The notes under the pieces were generated by a model, which saw only the letters and a list, made by a program, of their open reading frames with translations, ran no database searches and was not told the DNA's origin. Of a stretch of DNA of 34,513 nucleotides, positions 18,411 to 27,319 are shown one piece after another; within the stretch, counting starts at the first letter, position 1, and every line of letters begins with the position of its first letter. Source of the DNA: an uncultured Alphaproteobacteria bacterium (GTDB lineage: Bacteria > Pseudomonadota > Alphaproteobacteria > Methylaequorales > Methylaequoraceae). The DNA is taken from positions 1-34,513 of the forward strand of contig CABZAL010000009.1 of NCBI GenBank assembly GCA_902523675.1. Reading direction: 5' to 3'. The translations under genes were made by a program, and so were the position numbers.

Positions 18411-19082
18411 GTGGCTGAGGCTTTTCGTCAAAAAGAAGCATTTAAATCAACATACAATGTTTCACGTGAAACAATGAGAAAATTTGAGAAATATGAAGAT
18501 ATGTTGAAAGACTCGCAAAAAAAATTTAATCTAATTGGAAAAAGTACTGAGAATAAAATATGGGCACGACATTTTTATGATTCAGCTTTTTCATGCAAGT
18601 TTGTGTTGGAAATAATTGGTAGAACTAAGAAAAAAAGGTTTAGTTTAGTAGATGTAGGCTCTGGAGCAGGCTTTCCGGGTTTGGTAATTGCACTGATGTG
18701 CCAAGAAATTTCCAATGTTTCGTTCACCCTTATAGAATCAAACAAAAAAAAGGCTTTTTTTCTAGAAAGTATAGTTTCTCTTCTTGGGCTAAAAGTAAAA
18801 GTATTAAATAGTAGGGTGGAAGAACAAAAAAAGAAGTTTGATCTCATTACAGCTCGTGCAGTCGCTCCACTCAATAAGTTGGCAAAGTTAGTAAGTAAAA
18901 TTTCAAAAAAAGATTCTATTTTACTTGCATTCAAAGGACAGAGCTGGGAGGAAGAAGTTAGATTATTAAAAAAAGAGTGGAATTATAAAGGTTTAATTGT
19001 TAAAAATAATATTGATCTTGAAAAGTCTAGAGGTGTGTTATTGTTAATCGATTCTGTCTCAAAAAAAAGTAGGCCCAAATGA
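18411..19082 (+). CDS. rsmG: 16S rRNA (guanine527-N7) methyltransferase RsmG
   Basis: RsmG (GidB) methylates G527 of 16S rRNA using SAM. The 223-residue product has the N-terminal block YNVSRETMRKFEKYEDMLK, the substrate segment FNLIGKST and WARHFYDS, and the SAM-binding VGSGAGFPG at 82-90. The later DLITARAVAPL block is also typical. The start is GTG at 18411, 3 bases after the mnmG stop. The next ATG at 18474 would cut off the conserved NVSRET, so the GTG is preferred. The end overlaps parA by 4 bases. A second parS lies in the NVSRET codons. Confidence 0.94.
   Translation: MAEAFRQKEAFKSTYNVSRETMRKFEKYEDMLKDSQKKFNLIGKSTENKIWARHFYDSAFSCKFVLEIIGRTKKKRFSLVDVGSGAGFPGLVIALMCQEISNVSFTLIESNKKKAFFLESIVSLLGLKVKVLNSRVEEQKKKFDLITARAVAPLNKLAKLVSKISKKDSILLAFKGQSWEEEVRLLKKEWNYKGLIVKNNIDLEKSRGVLLLIDSVSKKSRPK
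18458..18473. promoter_or_regulatory. parS: parS centromere site 2 (perfect 16-bp palindrome)
   Basis: A second exact TGTTTCACGTGAAACA, inside rsmG codons 16-21 (Asn-Val-Ser-Arg-Glu-Thr). It lies 1.9 kb from the first parS and about 0.6 kb before parA. The NVSRET peptide is widely conserved in alphaproteobacterial RsmG, which fits a long-standing double use of these codons. Confidence 0.95.
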
Positions 19083-19870
19083 GAACAGTTTTTTCAATTG
19101 TTAACCAAAAAGGTGGAGTGGGTAAAACTACTACAGCTATTAACTTGGCCACTGCACTTTCAATAAGTGGAAAATCCTGTTTGGTAATAGATTTAGATCC
19201 ACAAGGCAATGCAAGTACTGGATTTTCGATAACATCTGAGCAGAGAACACCTGGTTCTTATGAAGTTTTACTGCAGAAATGTAGTATTTTAGATGTCATC
19301 AGACCAACAGAAGTTTCAGGCTTAGGTCTTATTCCATCTAGAGTTGAGCTTTCTAACGTAGAGCAAGAACTAATAAAATTTCAGGATAGAGAGTTTTTAC
19401 TCAAAAAAGCCATTGATTCACTCCCAGATAGATATGATTCAGTTATTATCGACTGCCCTCCAGGTTTAGGTTTTTTAACAACAAATGCCCTAGTTGCCTC
19501 TGACAAAGTGTTAATTCCATTACAGTGTGAATTTTACGCACTTGAGGGTTTAAGCCAAATTTTGAGAGTAATTAAAAAGGTAAAATTAGAACTAAACTCT
19601 AATTTAAATCTGGATGGAATATTATTAACAATGTATGATCCTAGAAATAAATTAAGTTTTCAGGTAGAGGAAGATGTGAGAGAGGTCATGGGGTCGATAG
19701 TATACAAAACTATCATTCCTAGAAATATAAAAATTTCAGAATCTCCTTCACATGGAAAACCTGTTTTATTATACGACCACAAATGTATTGGATCAGAGGC
19801 ATATGTTAATTTAGCTGCAGAAGTTCTCAAAAGAGGAAGTTTTGGTGGACTTGCAAAAAGTAAAAGATAA
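19079..19870 (+). CDS. parA: Chromosome partitioning ATPase ParA
   Basis: ParA (Soj) is the Walker ATPase that moves ParB-parS complexes across the nucleoid. The 263-residue product has the deviant Walker A KGGVGKTT at 11-18 with the signature lysine. VIDLDPQGNASTG (about 39-51) and the switch IIDCPPGLGFLTTNAL follow. It lacks the N-terminal DNA-binding extension of plasmid type Ia ParA, so it is a chromosomal type. The ATG overlaps the rsmG stop by 4 bases. Confidence 0.97.
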   Translation: MRTVFSIVNQKGGVGKTTTAINLATALSISGKSCLVIDLDPQGNASTGFSITSEQRTPGSYEVLLQKCSILDVIRPTEVSGLGLIPSRVELSNVEQELIKFQDREFLLKKAIDSLPDRYDSVIIDCPPGLGFLTTNALVASDKVLIPLQCEFYALEGLSQILRVIKKVKLELNSNLNLDGILLTMYDPRNKLSFQVEEDVREVMGSIVYKTIIPRNIKISESPSHGKPVLLYDHKCIGSEAYVNLAAEVLKRGSFGGLAKSKR

Positions 19871-19882
19871 GGAGTTTAGTCG

Positions 19883-20857
19883 ATGAAAAAAAAAATAAAA
19901 GCAAAAAGAAAGTTAGGAATGGGATTGTCATCATTACTGGTTGAAGACGAGGCACTTTCAATGATCGTAAAAAAGCAAGGAAGGCCAGCAAAAAAAATAT
20001 TACCAGGAAATTACAAAGACAATTTAAAAAAATATGAACTTAAACCCAAGAAAGGTGTTTCCCAAGATGTAGTCCCTACTCACATCTTAGTTCCTGGAAA
20101 GTTTCAGCCAAGAAAAGATTTTAATTCTCAGGAGATTGAAGAGCTTTCAGAATCTATAAAAGAAAATGGAATTTTACAACCATTACTTGTTAGACCACTT
20201 AATACACGTGGGAAAAGTTTTGAAATTATAGCTGGAGAAAGAAGATGGAGAGCAGCTCAAGTGGCAAATCTTCACGAGGTACCAGTAATAGTAAGATCCT
20301 TTGATGATGAGACAGCATTGGGAGTGGCAATGGTAGAAAATTTGCAAAGATCAGATTTAAACTTAATCGAAGAAGCTGACGGGTACAGACTGCTAATGAA
20401 TAAATTTCAATATACTCAAGAAAAACTCTCTTCTCATTTAGGAAAAAGTCGAAGTCATGTAGCTAATGTATTAAGACTTCTTTCTTTATCAAAAAAAATA
20501 AAAAACCATCTTATTCATGGAGATCTTACTTACGGTCACGTTAGATCTCTTTTATCCCTTTCTGAAGATGATGCTAACCAAGTTGCATCACAAGCAATTG
20601 ACAAAGGTATGAGCGTTAGGGAAATTGAAAAATTTGTTAAAAAGCTTAAGAATGTTAGCATTATCGTTAAAAATACTAAAACTTATTGCTCTGACGATCC
20701 TAATATAGAATATTTAGAAAAAGAATTAACAGTTCTACTTGGATTGAAAGTAACAATTAAAAATAATACGAAAAATAAGGGTTATCTTTCAATACATTAT
20801 AACAGTTTAGATCAATTGGATCCAATTATCGACAAGTTAAAATGGAGACCAAAGTAA
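19883..20857 (+). CDS. parB: Chromosome partitioning protein ParB
   Basis: ParB is the CTP-dependent clamp that loads at parS. The 324-residue product has an N-terminal ParA-contact peptide, KRKLGMGLSSLL (9-20). The CTPase/N domain has GERRWRA at 118-124 and ENLQR at 152-156. A helix-turn-helix at about 176-200 (YTQEKLSSHLGKSRSHVANVLRLL) reads parS, and a C-terminal dimerisation region ends DPIIDKLKWRPK. A good AAGGAG overlaps the parA stop 8 bases before the ATG. Both presumed targets (16549 and 18458) lie upstream within the same gene string. Confidence 0.97.
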   Translation: MKKKIKAKRKLGMGLSSLLVEDEALSMIVKKQGRPAKKILPGNYKDNLKKYELKPKKGVSQDVVPTHILVPGKFQPRKDFNSQEIEELSESIKENGILQPLLVRPLNTRGKSFEIIAGERRWRAAQVANLHEVPVIVRSFDDETALGVAMVENLQRSDLNLIEEADGYRLLMNKFQYTQEKLSSHLGKSRSHVANVLRLLSLSKKIKNHLIHGDLTYGHVRSLLSLSEDDANQVASQAIDKGMSVREIEKFVKKLKNVSIIVKNTKTYCSDDPNIEYLEKELTVLLGLKVTIKNNTKNKGYLSIHYNSLDQLDPIIDKLKWRPK

Positions 20858-20861
20858 GAAA

Positions 20862-21860
20862 TCAGTATTTGAGTTTGTAAGCAAGTTTAGCTACAGAAAA
20901 AAAAACAAAGTCTGTGGAGTCAAAATCCGATTGAGTTTTTAATTTTTTTTCTATGTAAAAAAGTCTTTTAAGAGTCCCTTGAATTAATGTAATTGTCCAA
21001 AATTTGGATTGAGTAAAAAATTCCTCTTGATATTTAAAAAAAATTGGTGGTTTAAGAGATTTAAGCGCAGTTTGTCTAGAGCCAATCAATTGATATTTTT
21101 CTTTGAAATAAATTAATTTGTAAAAATGATTAACCAAAGAATTAATAACAAGTATATTTGAAAAGTTATATCTTTTTTTTAATCCAAGTAGAATATCAAG
21201 TTTTTTTAATTCGCCAGATACGATAGCGTAGATCAAGTTTTCAAGCTCAAAGCTTCTATTGGTATTTGTAATTTTTAAAAATGATGTTTCATCAAGTTCT
21301 TGATTGGTTTTTAAGAAGATTATTATTTTCTCAATTTCATTTGAAATATTACTTCTATTTTTATGAAAAAAAATAACCATAAAGTTTAACAAATCTTCAC
21401 TGATTTTCAAATTTTCCAATTTCAGCGTTTTTATTATTATCTTTTTTATTTCATCTTGGTTATTTTCATAGCATGGTAAACAAGCATATTCATGGCTTTT
21501 TTCAAAAAATGATCGAAACTTACTATTTTTTTTTAACTCCGCTGTTTTAAATATAATTCTGGTATTGTTTATATTACTTAAATTAATTTTTTTAATTTTC
21601 TGGAAAATTTTTTCAGGATAAGGAACATTGATTATAAATAAGTTTTTTTGTGCAAAAATATCATGATTAGAAATCTCTTGTTCTAATATGTCAACTTGTT
21701 CCAAATTTGAAAAATCTAGAAAGTGTGTAGTATATTGATCAAAAATTGATGAAATATATTTTAAATACAAGTTATTTTTTTCATAGTTTGGACCATAAAT
21801 AAGAAAACACGATATTTTTTCAAATGAGGATGTTAAATTTTCAATATTCTTAAAAATCAT
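20862..21860 (-). CDS. holA: DNA polymerase III delta subunit
   Basis: HolA is the clamp-loader subunit that opens the beta clamp. The 332-residue product is diverged but keeps the family outline. An N-terminal segment reads SCFLIYGPNYEKNN, followed by EQEISNHDIFAQKNLFIINVP. The C-terminal helical domain has the segment FELENLIYAIVSGELKKLDILLGL and a terminal PPIFFKYQEEF. Identification rests on these blocks plus position: leuS-lptE-holA next to parB is a standard alphaproteobacterial order. It converges with parB with only 4 bases between stops, and its ATG overlaps lptE by 4 bases. Confidence 0.88.
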   Translation of the reverse strand: MIFKNIENLTSSFEKISCFLIYGPNYEKNNLYLKYISSIFDQYTTHFLDFSNLEQVDILEQEISNHDIFAQKNLFIINVPYPEKIFQKIKKINLSNINNTRIIFKTAELKKNSKFRSFFEKSHEYACLPCYENNQDEIKKIIIKTLKLENLKISEDLLNFMVIFFHKNRSNISNEIEKIIIFLKTNQELDETSFLKITNTNRSFELENLIYAIVSGELKKLDILLGLKKRYNFSNILVINSLVNHFYKLIYFKEKYQLIGSRQTALKSLKPPIFFKYQEEFFTQSKFWTITLIQGTLKRLFYIEKKLKTQSDFDSTDFVFFSVAKLAYKLKY

Positions 21861-22357
21861 GGATAAATTTTTCTCTTTAGATTCATTGACAAAATTAGAT
21901 TAACAATTTCCTGAGATAAAGACTTAAGAATATTTTCATTAGTATCTGTCTCTGCGATTAGATTTGCGTAAGAGTTATTACCAAGATCAAAGCTTGAGAA
22001 TTTTTCCAAATTTCCTTTTGTAATAGCCCCTACCTTATCATAAAAAATATAATCTGCGGTGTAGGTAACGTTGTATTTTGTAGTTGAAAGATCTTTTTGT
22101 AAACCTAAGTTGCTTTGAGACCTTTTAATTAAAACAATTAGTTTAAGTGACGAATTCTTCGAGATCTGTTTATTAATTTTTTGGTTTATATATTTTTCTA
22201 CGATTTGCGACTCAAAACGAGAATTTTTATTTTCATTCTTACTTTTGACTATTACTTGAATTTTGTAATTTAAAAGTTTTTCATTTATTTTGTATATAGG
22301 TTTAAATCCACAACCTGAGAAATTAAGAACAATTAAAAAAATAAAAAACTTTAGCAT
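21857..22357 (-). CDS. lptE: LPS-assembly lipoprotein LptE-like
   Basis: LptE plugs the LptD outer-membrane translocon that inserts lipopolysaccharide. The 166-residue product starts MLKFFIFLIVLNFSGCGFKPIY, a lipoprotein signal with the presumed lipidated Cys16 followed by the characteristic GFKPIY. The rest is a weakly conserved alpha/beta domain. An open frame reaches back to a TTG at 22372 inside leuS, but the ATG at 22357 lies 4 bases past the leuS stop and gives a proper signal peptide. The identification depends mainly on the CGF.P.Y motif and the leuS-lptE-holA order. It implies an outer membrane with LPS. Confidence 0.85.
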   Translation of the reverse strand: MLKFFIFLIVLNFSGCGFKPIYKINEKLLNYKIQVIVKSKNENKNSRFESQIVEKYINQKINKQISKNSSLKLIVLIKRSQSNLGLQKDLSTTKYNVTYTADYIFYDKVGAITKGNLEKFSSFDLGNNSYANLIAETDTNENILKSLSQEIVNLILSMNLKRKIYP

Positions 22358-22361
22358 AGAA

Positions 22362-24893
22362 TTATAATACAAAATTTATGATTTTATTCTTTACAAATAT
22401 AGTTTTTTTGATTTTAGAAGAAAATATTTTATTTATATTATCGTCCACTTTCAATAATTTCATTACCTGATTCTCATTTAAATTCTTCTCCATATCTACA
22501 ATTGCTTTTTTTTTCCCGTTAATCTGAATTACCAACTTTATTAGATCTTCCGTAATGTATTTCTCTTTATATTTTGGCCATGGCAGATCACATATGCTCT
22601 TGTTATTGTTACTGTTATTGTTACTCAATTCTTCAGAAAAATGCGGTGTAAAAACATAAATTAGTCTCAAAAAAATTGACCACAAGTAATTCTCAAGACA
22701 CCTCTCAATTTTTTCACTAGAAAATAAAAAATTTGAAAATTCTCTGAGTTTTGCAACCGCTGAATTAAATTTAAAATTCTCAATATCATTATTAAAACTT
22801 TTGATTAATTTTTGAGCTTTTTTAACTAAAGCACTAGATTCTTCAGTGCGAGCATCTAATTCGTCTTTTTCAGTAAATTCAAATTGATTTCTTTTAAGAT
22901 GTAGAAAAATTTTATTTAAATATTTCCAAACGGATCTTATTCCTTCATCTGACCATTCAAGGTCCCTTTCGGGAGGAGAGTCTGACATCATAAAAAGTCT
23001 AGCGGTATCTGCTCCAAATTCTTTAATAATAGTGTCTGGATCAATAATATTTTTCTTTGATTTGCTCATTTTTTCCGACCTTCCTCTTATTACTTCATCA
23101 CCACTAAGTAAAAAAAATTTATTATCTTTCTTTATTACTTCTGAAGGTTCAACCCAAGTATTATCTTTATCTTTATATGTCTCATGACAAACCATCCCCT
23201 GTGTAAGTAAACTCTTAAAGGGCTCGTTTGGCACATCATATTTAAATTTGTTTAATGCTCTCATGAAAAATCGTGAATACAGCAAATGTAAAATAGCATG
23301 CTCTATGCCTCCTATATATTGGTCAACTGGCATCCAGTTTTCTATCGATTTGTTAGAAAAGCCTTTTTCAGAATTTAGAGGATCACAAAATCTTAAAAAA
23401 TACCAAGATGAGTCAAAAAAGGTGTCAAGTGTATCAGTTTCTCTGATTGCCTTCATTCCGGTCTCATGACAGGTTGTGTACTTCCATGTAGGGTGAAGAT
23501 CAAGGGGATTACCTTTTTGCTCAAAATTAGCATCGTCAGGAAGGATTACTGGTAATTCTTTATCACTTACTGGTAAAATTTCTCCATCTTCTCTATAAAT
23601 AATTGGTATCGGACATCCCCAATACCTTTGTCTTGAAACGCCCCAATCTCTCAGTTTGAAAATTGTTCTTTTTTTTCCTATATCTCGTTCTTTAAAAATT
23701 GAGATTATTTCTTTTCTTGCTTTTGACATTTTTTTATTGTTTAAAAAATTTGAATTTACCATTATTGGATCTTCATCGTCGTTTACTTCAAAAAAATCTT
23801 TTTTTTCTGGGTTTGAAAATACAGTCTTTATTTCTAAATTAAATTTCTTTGCAAAATCATAATCTCTCTTATCATGTGCTGGACAACCGAAAATTGACCC
23901 TGTTCCGTATTCCATTAATACAAAATTTGCTAGAAAAATAGGTAATTTTTTTCCATTTAGTGGATGAATAGCCATATAATCTGTTTTAAAACCAATTTTT
24001 TCAATGTCAGTTTTGGCAGTAGTATAAATTTTTTCTTTATTTTCATTTTTAAATTTTTTTAATTTATCACTTGATAAGACATCTTCACAAAGAGGGTGAT
24101 CAAAAGATAATGCAATAAATGATGCTCCAAATATTGTTTCAGGTCTTGTGGTAAACACCGTTATATAGGTGTTATCTTTATTATGAATTTTAAAGAAGAT
24201 TTCAGCACCATCAGATTTTCCAATCCAATTTTTTTGCATAAACTTAACTTTTTCTGGCCAACCGTTTAAGTTTGTTAAATTGGAAAGAAGATCTTCAGAG
24301 AAATCAGATATTTTGAGGAACCATTGTGAAAGTTTTTTTTTCTCTATTTCTGCACCTGACCTCCATCCTTTGCCTTCAACCACTTGTTCATTAGCTAATA
24401 CAGTATTATCAACTGGATCCCAGTTAACATAACTATCTTTTTTGTAAGCTATTCCTTTTTTGAAGAACTCAATAAAAAATTGTTGTTGATGCTTGTAATA
24501 ATCCGGCGAACTTGTTGATATTTCTCTTTTCCAATCAATAGCAAGACCAATCTTTTTTAATTGATTTCTCATTGTGCGTATATTTTTTTTAGTCCATTCT
24601 CTTGGATTGGTTTTATTTTCAAATGCAGCATTTTCTGCTGGCATCCCAAAGCTATCCCATCCCATAGGATGAAGTACATTGTAATTATTGGATTTGAAAT
24701 AACGTGACAAAACATCTCCTAATGTATAATTCCTTACGTGACCCATATGTATTTTGCCTGAGGGGTATGGAAACATCTCTAAAATGTAATATTTTTTTTT
24801 GGGTGATCTCGATTGAGATACATTATAGATATCTTTTTCTACCCAAAAAGTTTGCCATTTTTGTTCAATTTGTTTATGGTTGTAAGCCTGCAT
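22362..24893 (-). CDS. leuS: Leucyl-tRNA synthetase
   Basis: LeuS charges tRNA-Leu. The 843-residue product is of normal bacterial length. It has the class I motifs HMGH (49-52) and KMSKS (608-612). The CP1 editing domain is intact, with [10 protein letters not shown] (248-257) and [13 protein letters not shown] (336-348). WYFLRFCDP and the anticodon-binding helices follow. Near the C-terminus is an asparagine-rich loop (SNNNSNNN) encoded by a 12-base tandem duplication, placed between FSEEL and DLPWPKYKE. It is the first gene of the leuS-lptE-holA operon and begins 2 bases after the upstream ThiE-like gene. Confidence 0.97.
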   Translation of the reverse strand: MQAYNHKQIEQKWQTFWVEKDIYNVSQSRSPKKKYYILEMFPYPSGKIHMGHVRNYTLGDVLSRYFKSNNYNVLHPMGWDSFGMPAENAAFENKTNPREWTKKNIRTMRNQLKKIGLAIDWKREISTSSPDYYKHQQQFFIEFFKKGIAYKKDSYVNWDPVDNTVLANEQVVEGKGWRSGAEIEKKKLSQWFLKISDFSEDLLSNLTNLNGWPEKVKFMQKNWIGKSDGAEIFFKIHNKDNTYITVFTTRPETIFGASFIALSFDHPLCEDVLSSDKLKKFKNENKEKIYTTAKTDIEKIGFKTDYMAIHPLNGKKLPIFLANFVLMEYGTGSIFGCPAHDKRDYDFAKKFNLEIKTVFSNPEKKDFFEVNDDEDPIMVNSNFLNNKKMSKARKEIISIFKERDIGKKRTIFKLRDWGVSRQRYWGCPIPIIYREDGEILPVSDKELPVILPDDANFEQKGNPLDLHPTWKYTTCHETGMKAIRETDTLDTFFDSSWYFLRFCDPLNSEKGFSNKSIENWMPVDQYIGGIEHAILHLLYSRFFMRALNKFKYDVPNEPFKSLLTQGMVCHETYKDKDNTWVEPSEVIKKDNKFFLLSGDEVIRGRSEKMSKSKKNIIDPDTIIKEFGADTARLFMMSDSPPERDLEWSDEGIRSVWKYLNKIFLHLKRNQFEFTEKDELDARTEESSALVKKAQKLIKSFNNDIENFKFNSAVAKLREFSNFLFSSEKIERCLENYLWSIFLRLIYVFTPHFSEELSNNNSNNNKSICDLPWPKYKEKYITEDLIKLVIQINGKKKAIVDMEKNLNENQVMKLLKVDDNINKIFSSKIKKTIFVKNKIINFVL
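22602..22625 (-). repeat. 12-base tandem duplication inside leuS
   Basis: On the coding strand the unit AGTAACAATAAC occurs twice in a row and encodes Ser-Asn-Asn-Asn twice. It keeps the frame and sits in a surface loop region of the C-terminal part of LeuS, so it is probably harmless slippage. Confidence 0.9.
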
Positions 24894-24895
24894 AA

Positions 24896-25450
24896 TTAAA
24901 AAATATCTTTCATAAAATAACTTATACCACCAAATCCTCTCAATTGTTTACATTTTAGTCTCTTAAAATTTTTTTCATTAATGCCACCTAAAGCATAGAG
25001 ATTCGATTCTATTGATTTGCTTAAATTTAAAAATTTTATTGGATTTAATGGCAATATTTTTTTGTGAGTTTTCGTATAAAAAGCTGGTGATAAAAAAACT
25101 AAGTCAACTCTTTTGGAATTAGACGTTATAATTTCTATTTTGTTATGCACTGTGGTTGCGTATATTAACTTTCTGTTCTTCTTTTTTTTTTTTAAAAAGT
25201 TAATGGGAACAAAAATACCGTCTGCCTTAAATCTGAGAGCAATTTCCAATGAACCTTTGATAAGAAACTTTATACTATTTAATCGACAAAATTCGAACAA
25301 ACTTTTTTCCTTAAAAGAAGTAATTGAAGTCGAATAATCTTTGTTAAAAAAAATGACGCCTACATTAGAATCTATTTGTTTTAATGCGTTTAAATTTTTC
25401 TTTTCTAGATCTTTCAGAAAAAACCATTTTTCTGGTAAATTATAAATCAT
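24896..25450 (-). CDS. Thiamine phosphate synthase / TenI-like protein
   Basis: The 184-residue product has the TIM-barrel outline of the ThiE/TenI superfamily: [10 protein letters not shown] (75-84) where ThiE has a DGVHLGQ block, [18 protein letters not shown] (about 118-135), and ALGGINEKN (153-161) followed by GFGGISYF (172-179). Canonical ThiE would condense HMP-pyrophosphate with thiazole phosphate. Here several catalytic positions are not recognisable, so a degenerate or altered function is possible. It lies directly upstream of leuS (2-base gap). Its start codon overlaps the divergent YggS-like start within one CATG (25448-25451), so its promoter must lie inside that gene. Confidence 0.7.
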   Translation of the reverse strand: MIYNLPEKWFFLKDLEKKNLNALKQIDSNVGVIFFNKDYSTSITSFKEKSLFEFCRLNSIKFLIKGSLEIALRFKADGIFVPINFLKKKKKNRKLIYATTVHNKIEIITSNSKRVDLVFLSPAFYTKTHKKILPLNPIKFLNLSKSIESNLYALGGINEKNFKRLKCKQLRGFGGISYFMKDIF

Positions 25451-26147
25451 GAGCTCTTCTACAAAAAAAATTGTTTTTAATTATAACAAAGTTTGCAAAG
25501 AAATAAGACATTTTGAAAATTTTTATAAAAGAAAACAAAATAGTGTGAATTTAATTGTTGTCTCTAAGACTTTCGCAGAGGAAAAAATTTCTCCTATAAT
25601 TATAAAAGGACATAAAGATTTTGGTGAAAATAAAGTTCAAGAGGGTTCTGAAAAATGGAAGGATATTAAAAAAATATATTCAGATATAAAACTTCACCTT
25701 ATTGGTCCTTTGCAATCCAACAAGGTAAATCTTGCCTTGAAAACTTTTGATTGTATCCATACGATCGATAGAAAGAAAATTGCAAAAAAAATTAATGATT
25801 CTATAGAAAACAATTTTCAAGCTAACTTTAAAAAATTTACTTTTTTTATTCAAATAAATACTGGTTCAGAACCTCAAAAATCAGGAGTCAAACTATCCGA
25901 AGTTGATGAATTTTATAAATGGTGTGTAAATGAAACAAATCTAAAAATAATTGGTTTAATGTGCATACCTCCAATCAATGAACCTCCTAAAACACATTTT
26001 AGCATTATCAAAGAACTAGCAAGAAAATACGATTTGCCTCATTTAAGTATGGGTATGAGTAACGATTATGCAGAAGCGATTGAATGTGGCTCAACTTTCC
26101 TAAGGCTTGGTTCAGTAATTTTTGGAAAGCGCGATAAAACTATTTAA
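25449..26147 (+). CDS. PLP homeostasis protein, YggS/PROSC family
   Basis: The 232-residue product is a fold-type III PLP-binding barrel that helps control free pyridoxal phosphate and amino acid pools. The PLP lysine is Lys40 in LIVVSKTF. GENKVQEGSEKW, LHLIGPLQSNKVNLAL and the C-terminal LSMGMSNDYAEAIECGSTFLRLGSVIFG are all family landmarks. Length is normal. The ATG overlaps the divergent ThiE-like start, and the 3' end overlaps the L,D-transpeptidase gene by 8 bases. Its promoter must therefore be inside the neighbour. Confidence 0.93.
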   Translation: MSSSTKKIVFNYNKVCKEIRHFENFYKRKQNSVNLIVVSKTFAEEKISPIIIKGHKDFGENKVQEGSEKWKDIKKIYSDIKLHLIGPLQSNKVNLALKTFDCIHTIDRKKIAKKINDSIENNFQANFKKFTFFIQINTGSEPQKSGVKLSEVDEFYKWCVNETNLKIIGLMCIPPINEPPKTHFSIIKELARKYDLPHLSMGMSNDYAEAIECGSTFLRLGSVIFGKRDKTI

Positions 26148-26652
26148 TTATAATTTTACAAGATTTAGTAAGAGTTTTAAGAATTTCTATAAATTCAAGC
26201 TTATTAATAGCGATGCATCCATCTGTAAACTTATTTTTCTTTTCTTTGCAATGGAGAAATATTGCACTTCCTCTAAATTTTTTTGTTAGCTCTGTATTGT
26301 AGTTTAAAACTGCAATAAGATCATAACAATTATCACTTCGAAACATCTTTTCGTGATCGAAACCGCAAGGTTTTTTCCTTATTTGATTATACTGAATATC
26401 TTTAGAGTCAGTGGACCACACGGTTGATTGAATTATGGGAATTTTTTTAAAATTGCATTTTAAATAATTAAATTTATCTTTTCGATACAAAATATAATTT
26501 ATTCGAAATATTCCCCTTGGTGTCTTTTTGTCTCCTTCTCTTGTTTTTTTCCCAATACCATTTTTGCCAATAAAACAGTTGAAAACTCTTTTATTAAAAA
26601 TAAAATCTGCTTTATAATTATTTTTAGATTTAATTATTATATTGAAAGGCAT
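26140..26652 (-). CDS. L,D-transpeptidase (YkuD) family protein
   Basis: YkuD enzymes form 3-3 peptidoglycan cross-links or attach proteins to the wall. The 170-residue form has the family block GKNGIGKKTREGDKKTPRG (29-47), His134 in IFLHCKE, and the catalytic Cys146 in TDGCIAI, so the active site looks complete. No signal peptide is seen, which matches a class of short alphaproteobacterial YkuD proteins. The open frame extends 77 codons further upstream, but that part would be fully antisense to the regulator gene and looks unstructured. I therefore start at the ATG at 26652, which overlaps the divergent regulator's ATG in one CATG. Confidence 0.85.
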   Translation of the reverse strand: MPFNIIIKSKNNYKADFIFNKRVFNCFIGKNGIGKKTREGDKKTPRGIFRINYILYRKDKFNYLKCNFKKIPIIQSTVWSTDSKDIQYNQIRKKPCGFDHEKMFRSDNCYDLIAVLNYNTELTKKFRGSAIFLHCKEKKNKFTDGCIAINKLEFIEILKTLTKSCKIIIK

Positions 26653-27319
26653 GATAAATTTAAGAAAACTAATAAATATAGTATTTATAACAGAAAATAA
26701 TATTATTTTTAATGATCTTAAATTAATATTAAATAACTTTTTTGGAATCACATGCAAGCAAATAAATGATTTTAGAGATTTGGATCTAAATATTTTTGAC
26801 AATAAGTTTCCTCCTATAATTTTTATGTCCGATGAAAATAGAAATTTAAAAAAAAATCTTTTAGATCTACCCAAAAAAATCAAGGATGATAACCACTTTT
26901 TTTTGTTTTCAGAAAAAAAGATACATGTCCCATTTATTACAAATATTCAGGTTCCTTTTAAGATTAATGTCTTAATTAATGAACTGAAAAGAATATCTAA
27001 TATAAAGTTGAAAAAATCTTTCGAGTTTAAAAGTTCTAACTATGAATATTCTTTTGATGAGGCATCTTTCACGTCAAAATTTAATAAAAAAAAAATACAC
27101 CTAACTGAAATGGAGAATAAACTGGTAAATTTCTTACTAACTTCAAAAAAGGGTGTAAATAAAAAACATATCCTATCTGTAGTGTGGGGTTATTCAAAGG
27201 AATTAAATACTCATACATTAGAGTCACTTATATACAGATTGAGAAAGAAGATTGAATTTGATCCTCAAGATCCAAAAATTTTAATTTACGAAAAAAATAA
27301 ATATTTCATGAAATTATAA
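26651..27319 (+). CDS. OmpR/PhoB-type response regulator with degenerate receiver
   Basis: The 222-residue product has a C-terminal winged-helix domain of OmpR type (about 130-222). Its landmarks are IHLTEMENKLVNFLLTSKKGVNKKHILSVVWGY followed by NTHTLESLIYRLRKKIEFDP. The N-terminal half has the length and hydrophobic strand pattern of a receiver (INIVFITENN, PIIFMSDENR, FFLFSEKK, IQVPFKINVLINEL). The usual acidic pocket, the phospho-accepting Asp in a LLD..MP context, and the conserved Lys of the KPF motif are not evident. It may act without phosphorylation. No kinase gene is nearby. An in-frame TTG lies 3 codons upstream; I chose the ATG at 26651. The end overlaps xth by 6 bases. Confidence 0.82.
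   Translation: MINLRKLINIVFITENNIIFNDLKLILNNFFGITCKQINDFRDLDLNIFDNKFPPIIFMSDENRNLKKNLLDLPKKIKDDNHFFLFSEKKIHVPFITNIQVPFKINVLINELKRISNIKLKKSFEFKSSNYEYSFDEASFTSKFNKKKIHLTEMENKLVNFLLTSKKGVNKKHILSVVWGYSKELNTHTLESLIYRLRKKIEFDPQDPKILIYEKNKYFMKL

Noticed and set aside
20205-20210. CACGTG core in parB as a possible third parS
   Set aside because: Only the six-base core matches; the flanks do not follow TGTTTC/GAAACA, so ParB binding is not expected.
26653-26883. N-terminal 77-codon extension of the L,D-transpeptidase frame
   Set aside because: It is fully antisense to the regulator gene, has no signal peptide or domain character, and the family protein normally starts near the ATG at 26652.
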